A DNA stretch of 64,000 nt from Lasiosphaeria ovina. Its lineage: Eukaryota > Ascomycota > Sordariomycetes > Sordariales > Lasiosphaeriaceae. This document shows positions 1-10,739 of this stretch, in pieces. The DNA lies in contig JAULSN010000003.1 of the NCBI GenBank assembly GCA_033439765.1, positions 558,001 through 622,000 on the forward strand, in the 5' to 3' direction. The position numbers and the translations under genes are program-made. The notes beneath the pieces were generated by a model that was given only the letters and a program-made list of their open reading frames with translations, did no database searches and was not told the origin of the DNA. Every line of letters starts with the position of its first letter. Within the stretch, counting starts at the first letter, position 1.

Positions 1-2355
1 AATACCTGCAGACTGGCAGAGATCGAGGGGCTGGAATGGGTCTGGATTGACACGTGCTGCATCGACAAGTCCAGCAGCGCCGAGCTATCCGAGGCCATCA
101 ACTCCATGTTCCGATGGTACGAGAAGGCTGCCATCTGTTTTGCCCATCTTGCCGACGTGCAGCGCAGCGACACCATTTCGGATCTGGACGTGGCTTTTGA
201 AAACTGCCGCTGGTTCACCCGAGGCTGGACCCTCCAGGAACTGCTTGCCCCCGGCAAGTTGGTCTTTTACGACCGCGCCTGGGGAGTCATCGGCGACAGA
301 GCCTCATTAGCAGGGCAGATACAGCGCCGCACCGCCATCCCTGCCGAGTATCTGTCCGAGCACCGCGATGATTTCCGTGAGGCGCGAGTCGGCGAGAGAA
401 TGTCCTGGGCGTCAGACCGGAACACCACACGAAGGGAAGACCTCGCATACTGCCTCTTTGGAATCTTCGACATCCATATGCCGCTTCTGTATGGAGAAGG
501 TGACCATGCGTTCCGGCGGCTGCAGGAGGAGATTCTCAAGACCTCTGTTGACGATTCCATCTTCGCCTGGTCGTTGGATGACATCGTCCCCTCTTTGACG
601 GCCGGCCGAGAGGTGGACTTCTCCCACAGACCCAGCAGCTCGCCACTCGCATCATCGCCGAGGTTGTTCTACTGCCTAAAGCACAGTGTCATGTCGCATA
701 TTTGGGAAGCCAGGAAGACCTGGGAGGTGACTGGCCGCGGCCTTCGTATCGAACTTCCAATCTACCGAGGCGCCTCTAGCCCTGTGCCATTCATCTTGCT
801 GAATGGCGTTCTTGGAGGCGACATTAACAGCCAAATTCTCGCCTTGTCATTGCGCTCATCCTCGTCTTCCGAGGAGTACATACGAGGCAATCTCTGGATG
901 GTGGATTGGAACTATCTTATGGGGGCACGCCGCGACACCATTTACATTCGCGGCTCGGGGGTCGGGAGAGGAAGGGATGATCTCAGCGCCCTGAACTGGC
1001 TCCAAGTCGGCTATTTGCACCTCAAGGTCGCCGCGGGACTTGGGGACCGCATAATCGCCACCTGCTCCGTGGGACCTAATCCTCGATCCCCCCATTGGAT
1101 GGTTTCTCGCCGTCCAGCTAGCAATTGGGCTCGGATAGGTGTCCACATGAAGACGGAATCCACCGATTACCTCTTGATCGTGGAGAAACGGAGCTTGGCA
1201 TGGGCTTTCTGGCAATCTAAGGATTGGCTATGCATCCCAGTCACTGCTTTCATTCTGGGCTTTCCGCCCGACTTGACTCTGGAGGATATGTTACGACTAC
1301 CCCATTCGTCGCTTTGGAAAAAAGCCAAAGAAATATCGGATTTGAAGAGAACTTTGAGGCAGAGAGATGTTTGCCTCACGGGCTCGTACTCGCATGTCAT
1401 TGAGATTGGCGATACTCAGTCGGGCACGGAAAACAATGAAGAATTCGACGGTATAGCGACGCTCATATGGCAGGAACCATATGTCGAAGTGCTGCACCGG
1501 TCAGGTTCTGAAGCAAGGTATATTGTTTTACTCGCTCTCTTTCTTTGCCTTTGGCCATTCATTGTTGAGCGGGACTTCATTCGTGATGAGAAACTCGTCG
1601 AGTTTAAACGCGAGTTGATGACCCGTCCATTCTATCTAATACCTTTCTTTTTAATACCTCCCTTGATTCCGTATACTATTATTTTTTTCACACCAGCCCT
1701 AGCGTTACTACTCTGGACACCACAACTCCGAGTGGCGGCGACGCAGAGCTGGAGGCACCGGGCGTATCTTATGAGAGCGTGGATGACCCCTCATCTGGTC
1801 TTTGGACTGGTATACGCTGCATCACGATACTACGGTGTTCCGGGATATCCTATAACTCTATCTACAGCTAGCCTGTTCATAGCTCTATGCATTAGGGGAA
1901 TAGGAGCTTTCCTGTCTACAAGTTATCCCCGATTATCAGTCAGAGGGCGCATTTGGTGGGAAGACTGGACCGAACAGCTTGTAGTGCAGGCTGTGGCGCA
2001 CCTGATTTCTGTAAGACGATGGCTTCTTGAAAATCGGATATATATGAGACTATGGAGGTTACTATCAACTCTTTATCTCGATCCCAAGGGCCTATTTTTC
2101 ATAATTACCTTCATATTAGCCTTCTGTTTTCTCATGTTCCGACACGTTTCCCTTCTCCATACGAGTTCTCTCCACGTTTTCCCTATTTTTTCCGTTTTCT
2201 TTTTTATCGTTTATTACGCTATTTTTATTTTGCTTCTCTTATATTACTGGACTGTTTTCTCCCTCGTGCCTTCTCTTCATCGGCATTCACGAAGGGATCT
2301 CTTGGCTCGGGATTATACTTTCCTTGCACATAAGAGTGCCCATGACAAATTGTAA
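1..2355 (+). CDS. HET-domain protein with multi-pass membrane C-terminus (5' partial)
   Basis: The frame is open from base 1 and the true start lies outside the window. The visible N-terminus reads WVWIDTCCIDKSSSAELSEA, followed by GWTLQELLAPGKLVFYD and AYCLFGIFDIHMPLLYGEG, which are the second half of a HET (heterokaryon incompatibility) domain of the HET-E/tol class. HET domains act in vegetative incompatibility and other cell-death signalling. The last third is unusual: from about base 1520 there are several strongly hydrophobic stretches (YIVLLALFLCLWPFIV, then FYLIPFFLIPPLIPYTIIFF, and two more after base 2090), giving at least five candidate membrane spans. GC falls in this tail. No frameshift is seen. 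HET identity is secure; membrane topology is inferred. Confidence 0.88.
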   Translation, partial: NTCRLAEIEGLEWVWIDTCCIDKSSSAELSEAINSMFRWYEKAAICFAHLADVQRSDTISDLDVAFENCRWFTRGWTLQELLAPGKLVFYDRAWGVIGDRASLAGQIQRRTAIPAEYLSEHRDDFREARVGERMSWASDRNTTRREDLAYCLFGIFDIHMPLLYGEGDHAFRRLQEEILKTSVDDSIFAWSLDDIVPSLTAGREVDFSHRPSSSPLASSPRLFYCLKHSVMSHIWEARKTWEVTGRGLRIELPIYRGASSPVPFILLNGVLGGDINSQILALSLRSSSSSEEYIRGNLWMVDWNYLMGARRDTIYIRGSGVGRGRDDLSALNWLQVGYLHLKVAAGLGDRIIATCSVGPNPRSPHWMVSRRPASNWARIGVHMKTESTDYLLIVEKRSLAWAFWQSKDWLCIPVTAFILGFPPDLTLEDMLRLPHSSLWKKAKEISDLKRTLRQRDVCLTGSYSHVIEIGDTQSGTENNEEFDGIATLIWQEPYVEVLHRSGSEARYIVLLALFLCLWPFIVERDFIRDEKLVEFKRELMTRPFYLIPFFLIPPLIPYTIIFFTPALALLLWTPQLRVAATQSWRHRAYLMRAWMTPHLVFGLVYAASRYYGVPGYPITLSTASLFIALCIRGIGAFLSTSYPRLSVRGRIWWEDWTEQLVVQAVAHLISVRRWLLENRIYMRLWRLLSTLYLDPKGLFFIITFILAFCFLMFRHVSLLHTSSLHVFPIFSVFFFIVYYAIFILLLLYYWTVFSLVPSLHRHSRRDLLARDYTFLAHKSAHDKL

Positions 2356-2819
2356 TACAGGACGCGGTGGGGGGTGTGGAGGATTAGGAAACTGAATCGT
2401 TGAAGCAAGTCCTCGTAGACTGTGCACACAATCAATGTGGACCGCTGTAAATTAACGGGTAGAGATAAGTCCGAACAGTGTATTACTTGTGTGAGAAATT
2501 CAGGGTCCTTCATTCCACCATTGGCACGATGATGGGGCTTTTGCTGAACTATAGAGGGGTAGCTTGTCCCAATTATGCTAGGAGCTGACTATCGAGGCAA
2601 GTAGAGAGTGAGTCTAAAGGCTATTCTGATTCATTTAAATAGGTAAGCCCTGACAAAAACTGGATAGATCTAAGGTAAGAGGAAGATAAGAATTTGGGTA
2701 CACACTAGTGGTTCTATATCCATCACCTCCCTTGTTTTAAGGAAGGTAATAGCTATTATAGCTTCTATTTTGGAATCCTCGAGGTTAATCTCTTCTGTAA
2801 AGGCCACGCCAACAAGCAA
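2356..2819. other. Intergenic, convergent 3' flanks
   Basis: This lies between the 3' ends of the HET gene and the convergent unknown gene. It is AT-rich and no conserved coding stretch is seen. It carries one copy of the short dispersed motif listed at 2391-2429. Confidence 0.6.
2391..2429 (+). repeat. Short dispersed motif, copy 1
   Basis: The block ACTGAATCGTTGAAGCAAGT followed by CCTCGTAGAC is nearly repeated at 11861-11897. Both copies lie just downstream of a gene of the incompatibility block. The origin is unknown; it may be a degenerate repeat or a duplicated 3' flank. Confidence 0.45.
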
Positions 2820-3800
2820 TCAAGGATTAAAGTACACGTAAGACTCCTCGTCCCCCTGCTCATTCTTCGCAAGCTTCTGCTCGTCGCTAAACGCATCCGG
2901 CTCCAAATCCAGGTCATTTCTAGCCGTGTCCACATCTACGGCCACAAGTTCCACCTCTTCTTCCCCCTCTGCTGCCTCCTCCCCGGTAAGGAACGCCGCC
3001 CTGTCAGAGAAAATCTCCCCCTCGACGTTGCCCTGCCCCTTCGGCCGGATCACATGCAGGCGGTACGCAAACACGATGCCCGGCGCCGTCTCATACGACC
3101 GGCTGCCCGTGTCCTCTCGCGCCCCAGACACCCCGCCTCCCACCTCCACCGGCGCGGCACCAGCCGGCACCGGCCCGCTCCCGCCCACTGATCCCGAAAC
3201 CTTGGACGCTCTCTCGTCCGTCACTGTGAACGAGTCGACCGCCACGCGCAGCCCCGACACGATGTACACGCACCGCTTCCCGAAGCGCCCGCTGTCGATA
3301 TGTCGCCTCACCTCCTCCAGGCGTGTGATAGCGCGCAGCGCGGCGGGCGCGAACGCGCCGTCGAGCGTGCGCACCTCGTGGTCGACGGCGCCGAAGCTCT
3401 TGTTGCGCGACCACGACACGTCCGCCGTGCCGTTGGCCGACGCCAGCTCGAGGAACTTGGCCAGCAGCTCGAAGCCGAACGAGCGGATCTTCTCCGCCGA
3501 GAAGGCCCGGCCCTTCTCGACTAGCGACTTGGTCGCGGGGAGGGCAATGGTCGGGTTCTCCGAGTGCGGGCCGAGGGACGCGAGCGTAGCGGTCGGCCGC
3601 GCCGGGTCAGGGATCACCCGTCCCAGCGCAATGGCGCCGTCGGGCAGGAAGGTGAAGTCAGGCGGGAGGAACTGTCGGGCAAGGGGTTAACGCTGTCAGC
3701 TGCGCGATATTCTGCCCGCCGGCTCCTTGAGCTCGTCCCGAATTTCTGGAGGCGGGTGAGTGCATGGCAGCGTTATCATTACCCAGGTGTTGCTCGGCAT
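2820..3800 (-). CDS. Conserved fungal protein of unknown function
   Basis: Two exons are inferred. A tiny first exon (3800-3783) encodes MPSNTW. It ends at a GTAATG donor, and splicing to a CCCGACAG acceptor puts the second exon (3671-2820) in phase, continuing FLPPDFTFLPDGAIALGRVI. The product is about 289 residues. It looks soluble, with no signal peptide or membrane span, and the C-terminal third is acidic (EEAAEGEEEVELVAVDVD). Proteins opening with this FLPPDF..PDG.IALG pattern are widespread in ascomycetes and often sit near NACHT/HET-type genes. I do not recognise a catalytic motif and assign no function. A TATATAC lies about 25 bp before the proposed ATG. Confidence 0.7.
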
Positions 3801-4173
3801 CTTGCTTTTTGTTGCGGTGTATATACTCGCCGGCGGTTGTGTTCTCCTCGCGGAGTTGCGGTTGACGAGGGCTGGTTTCCAGTCTCGACGCGCCGGCCCC
3901 CATCTGATGCGATGCGACCCAACGCCACCATCTGCAGGTTCGGCTGCGTCACCCAATCACGACCGGACGTTCATGTTTGGTGATCGAGCCGTCAGGCCGT
4001 GAGAAGCGCCCCCCTCTGTGTAGAAGGTCGTCCGCTAACCAACATTCAGGCATTGGAATACATTCTAGAGAAAAGTAACAGGCCGCTAAGATTACAAGAT
4101 CGGGGTTCGAATAGTTATCCCCCCCGGTACCTCTCGATTTACTTGATTATATAAGCTCCAGCTGCTCCCTCTT
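3801..4173. other. Intergenic
   Basis: Upstream region of the unknown gene and 3' flank of the protease gene. No coding signal or RNA gene is supported. A TTCGAAT near 4108 resembles a tRNA T-loop but has no fold around it. Confidence 0.55.
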
Positions 4174-7100
4174 TTATACAGAAGCCAACGCTCCTTCAAC
4201 CTCTTCCACAGCCACTAACGACGCCTTGTTTTCCTGTGACTCAGTCTTCTTCGCCGGCGCCCGCGGCCGCCTCGGAGACAGCCTCTCCACCTCCGACTGC
4301 GTGTCAACGAAGACGCAATACCTTAGCGAATCATCGGCCTTATTCTTCCAGAACACCGGCGGCTTCACGGCCCGGAACCACGGGTGGGCTTTTGACTCGG
4401 GCGCCAGCCGATAGAGGAGTGCCTCCATTCCTTTCGAAGTCCAGAGCCGTTTCAGCACGTGGTTGTACCGCAGCTCTACCAGCGAGGGGAGCGCCGTGGC
4501 GTAGGCAAGCATCACGGCGCTAATGCCCGCCATGGCTGCCGTGGCTATGGACGAGCCTGCCTCGCAGATGCCCGGATACGAGTCGGCGAACTCGGCGCGG
4601 AGGGCGTCTGGCGGGTCGCCGTATGTGCCCAGAACCCACGTGTTCTGACCGGGGCTTGCTGCATTCGACGAAACAGGTGCTCCGTGCTTGTCGGTGGCGT
4701 AAACAGCGACGACCGAGGAATGGCAGGCCGGGAAGCTCTCGTCATCCGTGTCCGAGTTCCCGGCGCTGGCGAGGAAGATGATGTCCTCATTGCGCTCCCG
4801 TTCAAGGGTCTCAATGGCCTCGCCGATCCCGCCCTCATCTTTCCGCGATATGCCAAACGACGTGAAAATAATGTCGGCTTTGCCGGGCTGGCCAGCCCAA
4901 AGAATAGCCTGTTCATAAGCTTGCGTTAGCGACGTGGAAACGGCATGCAGTTGTCAAAGCAGTTGGTGATGTACGCAACCTTCTAGATGACGTCATTCTA
5001 CTCACCTTGCGAATGTTTTCCTGGCTGGTCATGAGCTCCTTCGTGTTTCTGGCGACGCGTGCAACGAGGATTTCCACGCCAGGTGCGCACTCCATGACGA
5101 CCCTGGCCATCAAGGTGCCATGGCCGAAAGTGTCTGTCATGGTAGACGCGCCAGGGTCAACGTAATCAACCCGGTCCTTGATAGCACGCTTAAGGCCTGG
5201 TCTCTCCTTGAATATAGGCAAATCCATGTTCAGCCCCGTGTCCAGGATTGCAACTCTAATAGGGGTAGAGATGCGTTTTGCTCGGCGCTTGAGTTCCACC
5301 GATTGGCTGATCTTCTTAATGTCCTCGAGCCACATCTTAGGGACGATGGCACTGTGGAATAGGTGTTCTCCATCTAGTTGCTGCGCGGTGTAGGCTGGCT
5401 CTGTTTGAGGTTCGGCGCGTTTTTTGCTGACGTAGGTGATGTCCCCAGGTTGCATCTTGAAGCCCTTCCTCGCCAGCCACGCCAGCGGTTGGACGACGTG
5501 GCGGTAGAATATTTTTCTCCTCTCAATAACCCCTCTCTTCTGCTCCTCGGCAGTCATTGGCTCGGGGGGGCTCAATTCACCCATTCGGCTGGCCTTTGGC
5601 TTCTTCACGGCCTTGATGAAGTTCTTGCTGTGAAGGCAGAACTTCACAGCCTGGTCAAAGACCTTCTTGTTCAGGAAGCCGTCCCAAGTCGCCTTTTCCA
5701 GTTCATCCAAGCTATCGGTCGCAATCTTGTGGTTGAGGTTAAGTTGTGCGACGAGGTCTCGTTTTTTGCCCGTTTTGAACTTCTCTCCAAGGCCGATTTC
5801 CAGGAGAAGAACCCCCACATCAAAGATACGGGGGCATCGATGGGTCAGAAGATCTTCCAGGAAGATGTCTTTGGACGGGGCATTCGGGCTGCCGAAGGGA
5901 AATGACAGGTACGCGCACAGGGGAAGCTGATCCTTCCGTGTTTTGCGTCCCTTCTCGGGCATGAACCAGATCGTGTCACTTGTCCATCTAGTCCTCATCA
6001 GGTCCGAATCGTAGCTACGCAGTTAAGGATCAGATTTCTCCTTATGCAGATAATGTGAGAAGACGATCCCCGAAGGATTGTTCCATCCGGACTCTATCTA
6101 GTACTCGTCATTGGGTGAGGTATGGGGGGTTTTGTGGGGTATAGATATAGGATTCAGGGTTTACTTACTACTGCCAGTACGCCCTTGCTATTGCAGACGC
6201 AAGGGAAACCTTGTCCTTTGGTTTGAGGTCGTATTGTCGAAGGACTGCTGCAAGCGACTGCCCACGTCCAGCTTGGAGCATTTGTTGCACTTGTAGTGGC
6301 TCCCCGAGAATTTTGAAACCGCGACCATCTAGGAATGACAAGAAAACGCGGGCGGTGAGCTCCCTTTCCAGAAAATCGCAAAAGCCCCCTTGTTCGAGAA
6401 TGCCCACATGTTTGAGAACTGGCCAGTGGTGGTCCCTTGGGCTTTCTGGTTGACTACTCCTATGTTGTTAACACTCATTACGGGGATAAAGTAGCATTAT
6501 AGCGGGGATTATGCGCACAATCTCACGCAAAATTCCTGCCAATCGCCCGTTTCCGTGGAAGCTGACACAAGGATTCGAATTCCAACCTCGGTGTCGTCAA
6601 AGCACAACCGAGCTGGATGCCAGACATGCTCGGCCGCATTCTCGTGGGACTCTGGGTTGCATTTGGATATTAGCTCGAGAGCGTTGAACACGCCATTATT
6701 AAAGTAAGCCGATATGTCGGAGGTGGTGAATTGTTTCAGTGCGCTTTCGGGTACTGCCTGGGTATCGTTTTCGGCGTCGTCCTTGGTAAGCTTGACCCGC
6801 AGCTCATCACAGGTGCTCTTGAGCTTTCGTGCGCTTGTGGTTTGTGTCCTGAAGAATTTCAAGAGCCTTGTCTCGAGATCCGGAAGTTTAGGTCTGCTAG
6901 ACGGAAACGACAACAGAGGAAGGGGTGGGAACTGGGCGGAGCTGGAAAGCGATTTTGGTGGCTGAGGGACACGGATATCTGTCAGCAGCATCATCACCCC
7001 CGACTAGCTAAACTCTTGAGTCCTTGAAGATTGCGGTGAGCTTGAAGGAGGCGCCTCTTACCGTGGTGATATGCAAGAGGTCTTGCAAGAGCGAGTGGCA

Positions 7101-7307
7101 AAGCTCTTCAACCTCAAGCTCGATCCAATAAGGCTGGAGAGAGTCAAGATAACCGTCGATGAGCTGGAGGCCGACTGCGACGTCGTGCGCAAGTGAATAG
7201 CAGGCCTCAGAGGGCGTGATACGTCGTCTGGCAGCGGCTATGCAGATAGCCTTGGAAATCTCAGCACCGCTCTTCCTCAGCAGAGCGAATGTGTTTTCTT
7301 CGGCCAT
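4174..7307 (-). CDS. DUF7580-subtilisin-like serine protease (peptidase S8) protein
   Basis: Five exons are inferred: 7307-7062, 6961-about 6520, about 6453-6169, 6014-5006 and 4908-4174 (about 900 residues). The exon 2/3 junction is uncertain. Exons 2 to 4 carry a DUF7580-type region (QYDLKPKDKVSLASAIARA, DSDLMRTRWTSDTIWFMP, CPRIFDVGVLLLEIGLGEKF). Exons 4 and 5 carry an S8 peptidase: the Asp in VAILDTGLN, His in FGHGTLMARV, oxyanion Asn in FLASAGNSD, and Ser in AGSSIATAAMAG, so the triad is complete. There is no signal peptide, so it probably acts inside the cell. This architecture recurs in filamentous fungi, where subtilase domains are also found as effector or regulatory parts of NLR-like proteins. 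It is divergent from the C2H2/NACHT gene, 311 bp away. Substrate is unknown. Confidence 0.83.
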
Positions 7308-7618
7308 CCTTCCATGTGTGCCTTCCTAGGCGAGCGATCGGTGATTCGGCTTGGGAGTGGGAATGGGATTGCTGCCTGAAACCCCACTCTACAACCGTGG
7401 TAGGGAATGTGCGTGGTCAAGAATGCACGTGCCCTTTCAGCTAGGAGAACAGTCGGAAACGGACGAATCAACGGCCGCAGATGGAATGGCGGGGTCAGCA
7501 TCAGCAGGGTGGGTGGGGAGCTTGAAGCGTGAGCGTCTCCCTCACTCCTTCCTGCCATTGCCACTCGCGTACGTTAGGGCTAGCTAACCTATAATCCCGC
7601 ACGGCTAGGTTGGCCATC
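7308..7618. promoter_or_regulatory. Shared divergent promoter, pair A
   Basis: This 311-bp gap separates the start codons of the DUF7580-S8 gene (minus) and the C2H2/NACHT gene (plus). No coding similarity is seen in it. Co-regulation is inferred from the head-to-head layout, not from a recognised operator. Confidence 0.55.
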
Positions 7619-10600
7619 ATGACGACTCCAGGGGGACCGGTAACGCCTGCCGCGGATCGAGCAACAGCCCCCATCGTGGATTTGACGAATGCCTGTCTCT
7701 CCAAGTTCAACGAGGCTTCAAGGCTAGAAACCACAGAGGGGCTAGAAACTACAGAAGGGCTAGAAACTACAGAAGGGCTACAAAACCGCCTGGCAGATTT
7801 TAACCTTTGGGTGGACGGCGTCGGTGCCATTGCGAAGTCGGGGCTCTCGCTCGACTCGAGGCTCCGGCTGCGACCCAACGACCTGGCCATGGTGAAGACC
7901 GTTCTCCTCATGCTTTCCGACTCTCTCGACTACTACACAGGTCTCCCTCAGGCCAGCACAAGCCAGCACCATGCTCTCCAAAACATCGACTCTGCTATGA
8001 GGAACTTGGCTTTGATTGGAGTGGCCATCCGGCGTACTGGGAAAGCATCGCGGAGCCGCAGAGCCGACAGGACCTTCAACCCTGACAACCACCCAGAATT
8101 TAGGAAGTACCTCGAGTGTGTGCTTCTCCTTCGTCCGACAGAAGACGGACGCCAACCAGACGAGCTGGATCCATCCAAGCTGTCCGCCTTGCAGCGAAGG
8201 CTCGTCGACGCGAACCTCAGGCGACGACACCAGTTTCTGCTTGCACAGAGACGCTCGAGGGGCCGAAAGAGGGCACAGGGGCAACACCTAGCCCTTACAA
8301 CAATTGGGTCGTCCATTAATGATGCTCCCCGGAAGGATTCGGCGCCCATCCATTCACTAATCCCCGACCCCTCTCTAGTCCAACCCTCAGAATCTTATCC
8401 AAAGGGCAAGGATCCCCTCTTAGCGCCGACTATTTCGGGGTTTTCGCGAGCATCCACAGCCGAGGGAACTCTAAAGTACGCACCAACCCAGCAATATACA
8501 CCAGGAGCAACCAAGACGCAGATTACTTCCATCGCCTCTAATACCGAGTTTCCGGAACCCCCTACTATCCCTGAAAATCGAAAGATCTTTCAATGTCCCT
8601 GTTGCTGTCAGTCGTTGCCTGTGGAGACATTCAAGAATCCTAAGCTATGGAAGTATGTATTATTTCAGCTCTCCTTCCCTTCATGACCATTTCTAACATA
8701 CATCGTGCAGACAGCATGTCGTCGAGGATCTGTGCCCTTACACCTGCATCGCCAAAGACTGTCCTACACCGCAGCTGCTTTTCTGCACACGAAACGAATG
8801 GGAAGTGCATGTCAAGAAGAGCCACTTACCGCGGTGGCAGTGTCCGTTTTGTGACGACGAAGACGCAAAGCAGCCGAATATGGAGGCCATGGAGATGCAC
8901 CTCCAGACCGACCATAAAGACGAGCTCTCAGACAATTCTGTCTCCACGCTTCTCTCTTGGTCTACGGTTCAGACAATGGGAATCACAACATGCCCGTTTT
9001 GTTCTTCCTATGGACCCGAAGATGCACCAGATCTGGTCGACCATGTACTGCGAGAGGCGTACGAATTTGCTCTTCGTGCTCTGCCCTAGCCAAAGCCCAT
9101 TGACCACGACTTGAACGAGCTTCCCGGGACATTCAAACTCCCAGACGGAAGAGACGACGAAAGCCCCCTTGGCAAATGGATCAGGGAGTCGGTATCCGAG
9201 GACAAGGACGCCGTAGACCTGAAGCTATGCCGTTACGATAAGGCTGACCACTCAGAGCCTATCAGCCTTGACGAGTATACCGACTACTTTGATAATGGCG
9301 GCTACTTTGACGACAAGGCTAAGAACACGTCCTCGGCTGCCGAGGCGGTGAGCACTGGAGAGCGCTCGGCCACAGCCACTTCACTCGAGGACCGAGTGAA
9401 CTTTAGCGAGAATGATAAAACGTGCTTGAGGGAGTTGGGAGTGACAGATCCCAGGGACGAGAAGAAGCGTATCGAGGACATCGGGGGCGGCTTGTCAGTA
9501 GACTCGTGGCACTGGGTCCTCGACTTCCCAGACTTCCGACGTTGGCGCAGCGATGAACGGAGCCTGCCGCTGCTCTGGATCAAGGGTGCTCCCGGCATGG
9601 GCAAGACCATGCTTTTATGCGGCATGGTCAACGAGCTCCAATCCACCCCTGACCTCGGCCTTCTCTCGTTCTTCTTCTGCCAAGCCACCGACTGGCGCTT
9701 GAACAATGCCGTGGCTGTCTTGCGTGGCCTGATCTTCCTTCTTGTGGACCAACAGCCATCGTTGATCGTTCACGTGCGGCCAAAGTCCCATCGTGCAGAG
9801 GATGAAGTCTATTGGGACGTGGATTCATGGATAGGCTTGGTGAAGATCTTCACCGCCATTCTGACAGATCCGAACCAACCTCACATGTGTCTGATCATCG
9901 ACGCTCTCGACGAGTGTGTAGATTTGACCCTGCTCGTCGAGCTTGTCTTCCAGACGTCATCGGCTTGCCCCAGTGTCACATGGATCATTTCCAGTCGTAA
10001 CACGCCGAGTATCAAGGAGCGTCTCGACGCCGTGGCGCAGAAAGTTGGGCTGTCTCTTGGGCTGTCTCTTGAAGACGAAGGGTCCGTCTCGGAAGCTATC
10101 ACCGAATTCGTCCGTGTCAAGGTGCAGAACTTGACGTGGCTCAACGAGTACGATAATGCTACTCGGGACGCCGTCGAGCGCTACTTGCAAAAAAACGCAT
10201 GTGGCAACTTTCTCTGGATATCCTTAGTCTGCCAGGAACTCGAGAATACCCCGAGATCGGAGGTTCAAATGAAGTTGGCAGGGTTACCCAATACGATCAT
10301 GGGACTATACGGGATAAGGATGAACCGGCTCCGCGAATCCGACAATTACGAGCTCTACAAGAAGATACTGGCTGTTTTCTCGATCGCAGAAAATCCGATT
10401 ACTTTGGGCGAACTAGTAATCGTCGCCGATACCTTCGACGGCTTATATGGCAATCGCAATGTTTTTGAAAAGCTTTTAGAGCTTTGCAGCCCTTTCCTAA
10501 CGATTCACGAACGCACTGTATCAATCGCCCATCTATCCGCCAAGGAATATTTGCTCATGGAGGAACATCATGAGCTCTTTTCTTCTGTCACGGAAGCCGA

Positions 10601-10721
10601 CTTGAAACCTTTCTTAGCTAGTAAAGGCTTGGGCGGCGTTCGGCCTCCGTCATCCAAAGGTAGTGCTAAAGTAAGAGACCCGCCAGAGGACGCGTACGCG
10701 TACGCCAACCATGAGACCTAG
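7619..10721 (+). pseudogene. C2H2-type zinc-finger/NACHT NTPase gene with an in-frame TAG
   Basis: Exon 1 (7619-8652) encodes an N-terminal domain with SLDSRLRLRPND and a CPCCC site. It joins exon 2 (from 8711) after a 58-bp intron with a GTATGT donor. Exon 2 carries several Cys/His clusters (PYTCIAKDCPTP, WQCPFCDDED, TTCPFCSSYG). The frame then meets TAG at 9087-9089 (FALRALP stop PKPIDHDLNELPG) and continues in the same frame into a NACHT domain: P-loop GAPGMGKT near 9584, Walker B CLIIDALDEC near 9888, and the winged-helix end VSIAHLSAKEYL. Without the stop it would be about 1,014 residues. No ankyrin, WD or TPR repeats follow; the frame runs into an unrelated broken gene. One nonsense change plus loss of the C-terminus indicates a pseudogene, or a split into two proteins. 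Domain calls are firm; functional status is inferred. Confidence 0.8.
7723..7776 (+). repeat. Three 18-bp tandem repeats
   Basis: Three in-frame units beginning GCTAGAAAC each encode LETTEG. Units 2 and 3 are identical and unit 1 differs at two bases. They lie in the N-terminal domain of the C2H2/NACHT gene and look like a recent slippage expansion. Confidence 0.9.
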
Positions 10722-10739
10722 TCGGAGGAGGCCAACGCC

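Noticed and set aside
4085..4130. Possible tRNA T-arm (GGGGTTCGAAT)
   Set aside because: No acceptor stem, D-arm or anticodon arm could be matched on either strand.
9045..9089. An intron ending at the TAG (GTACTG...CCTAG) that would rescue the NACHT frame
   Set aside because: It would delete residues that look conserved (VLREAYEFALRALP), is only about 45 bp, and has no branch-point sequence. A nonsense change is simpler.
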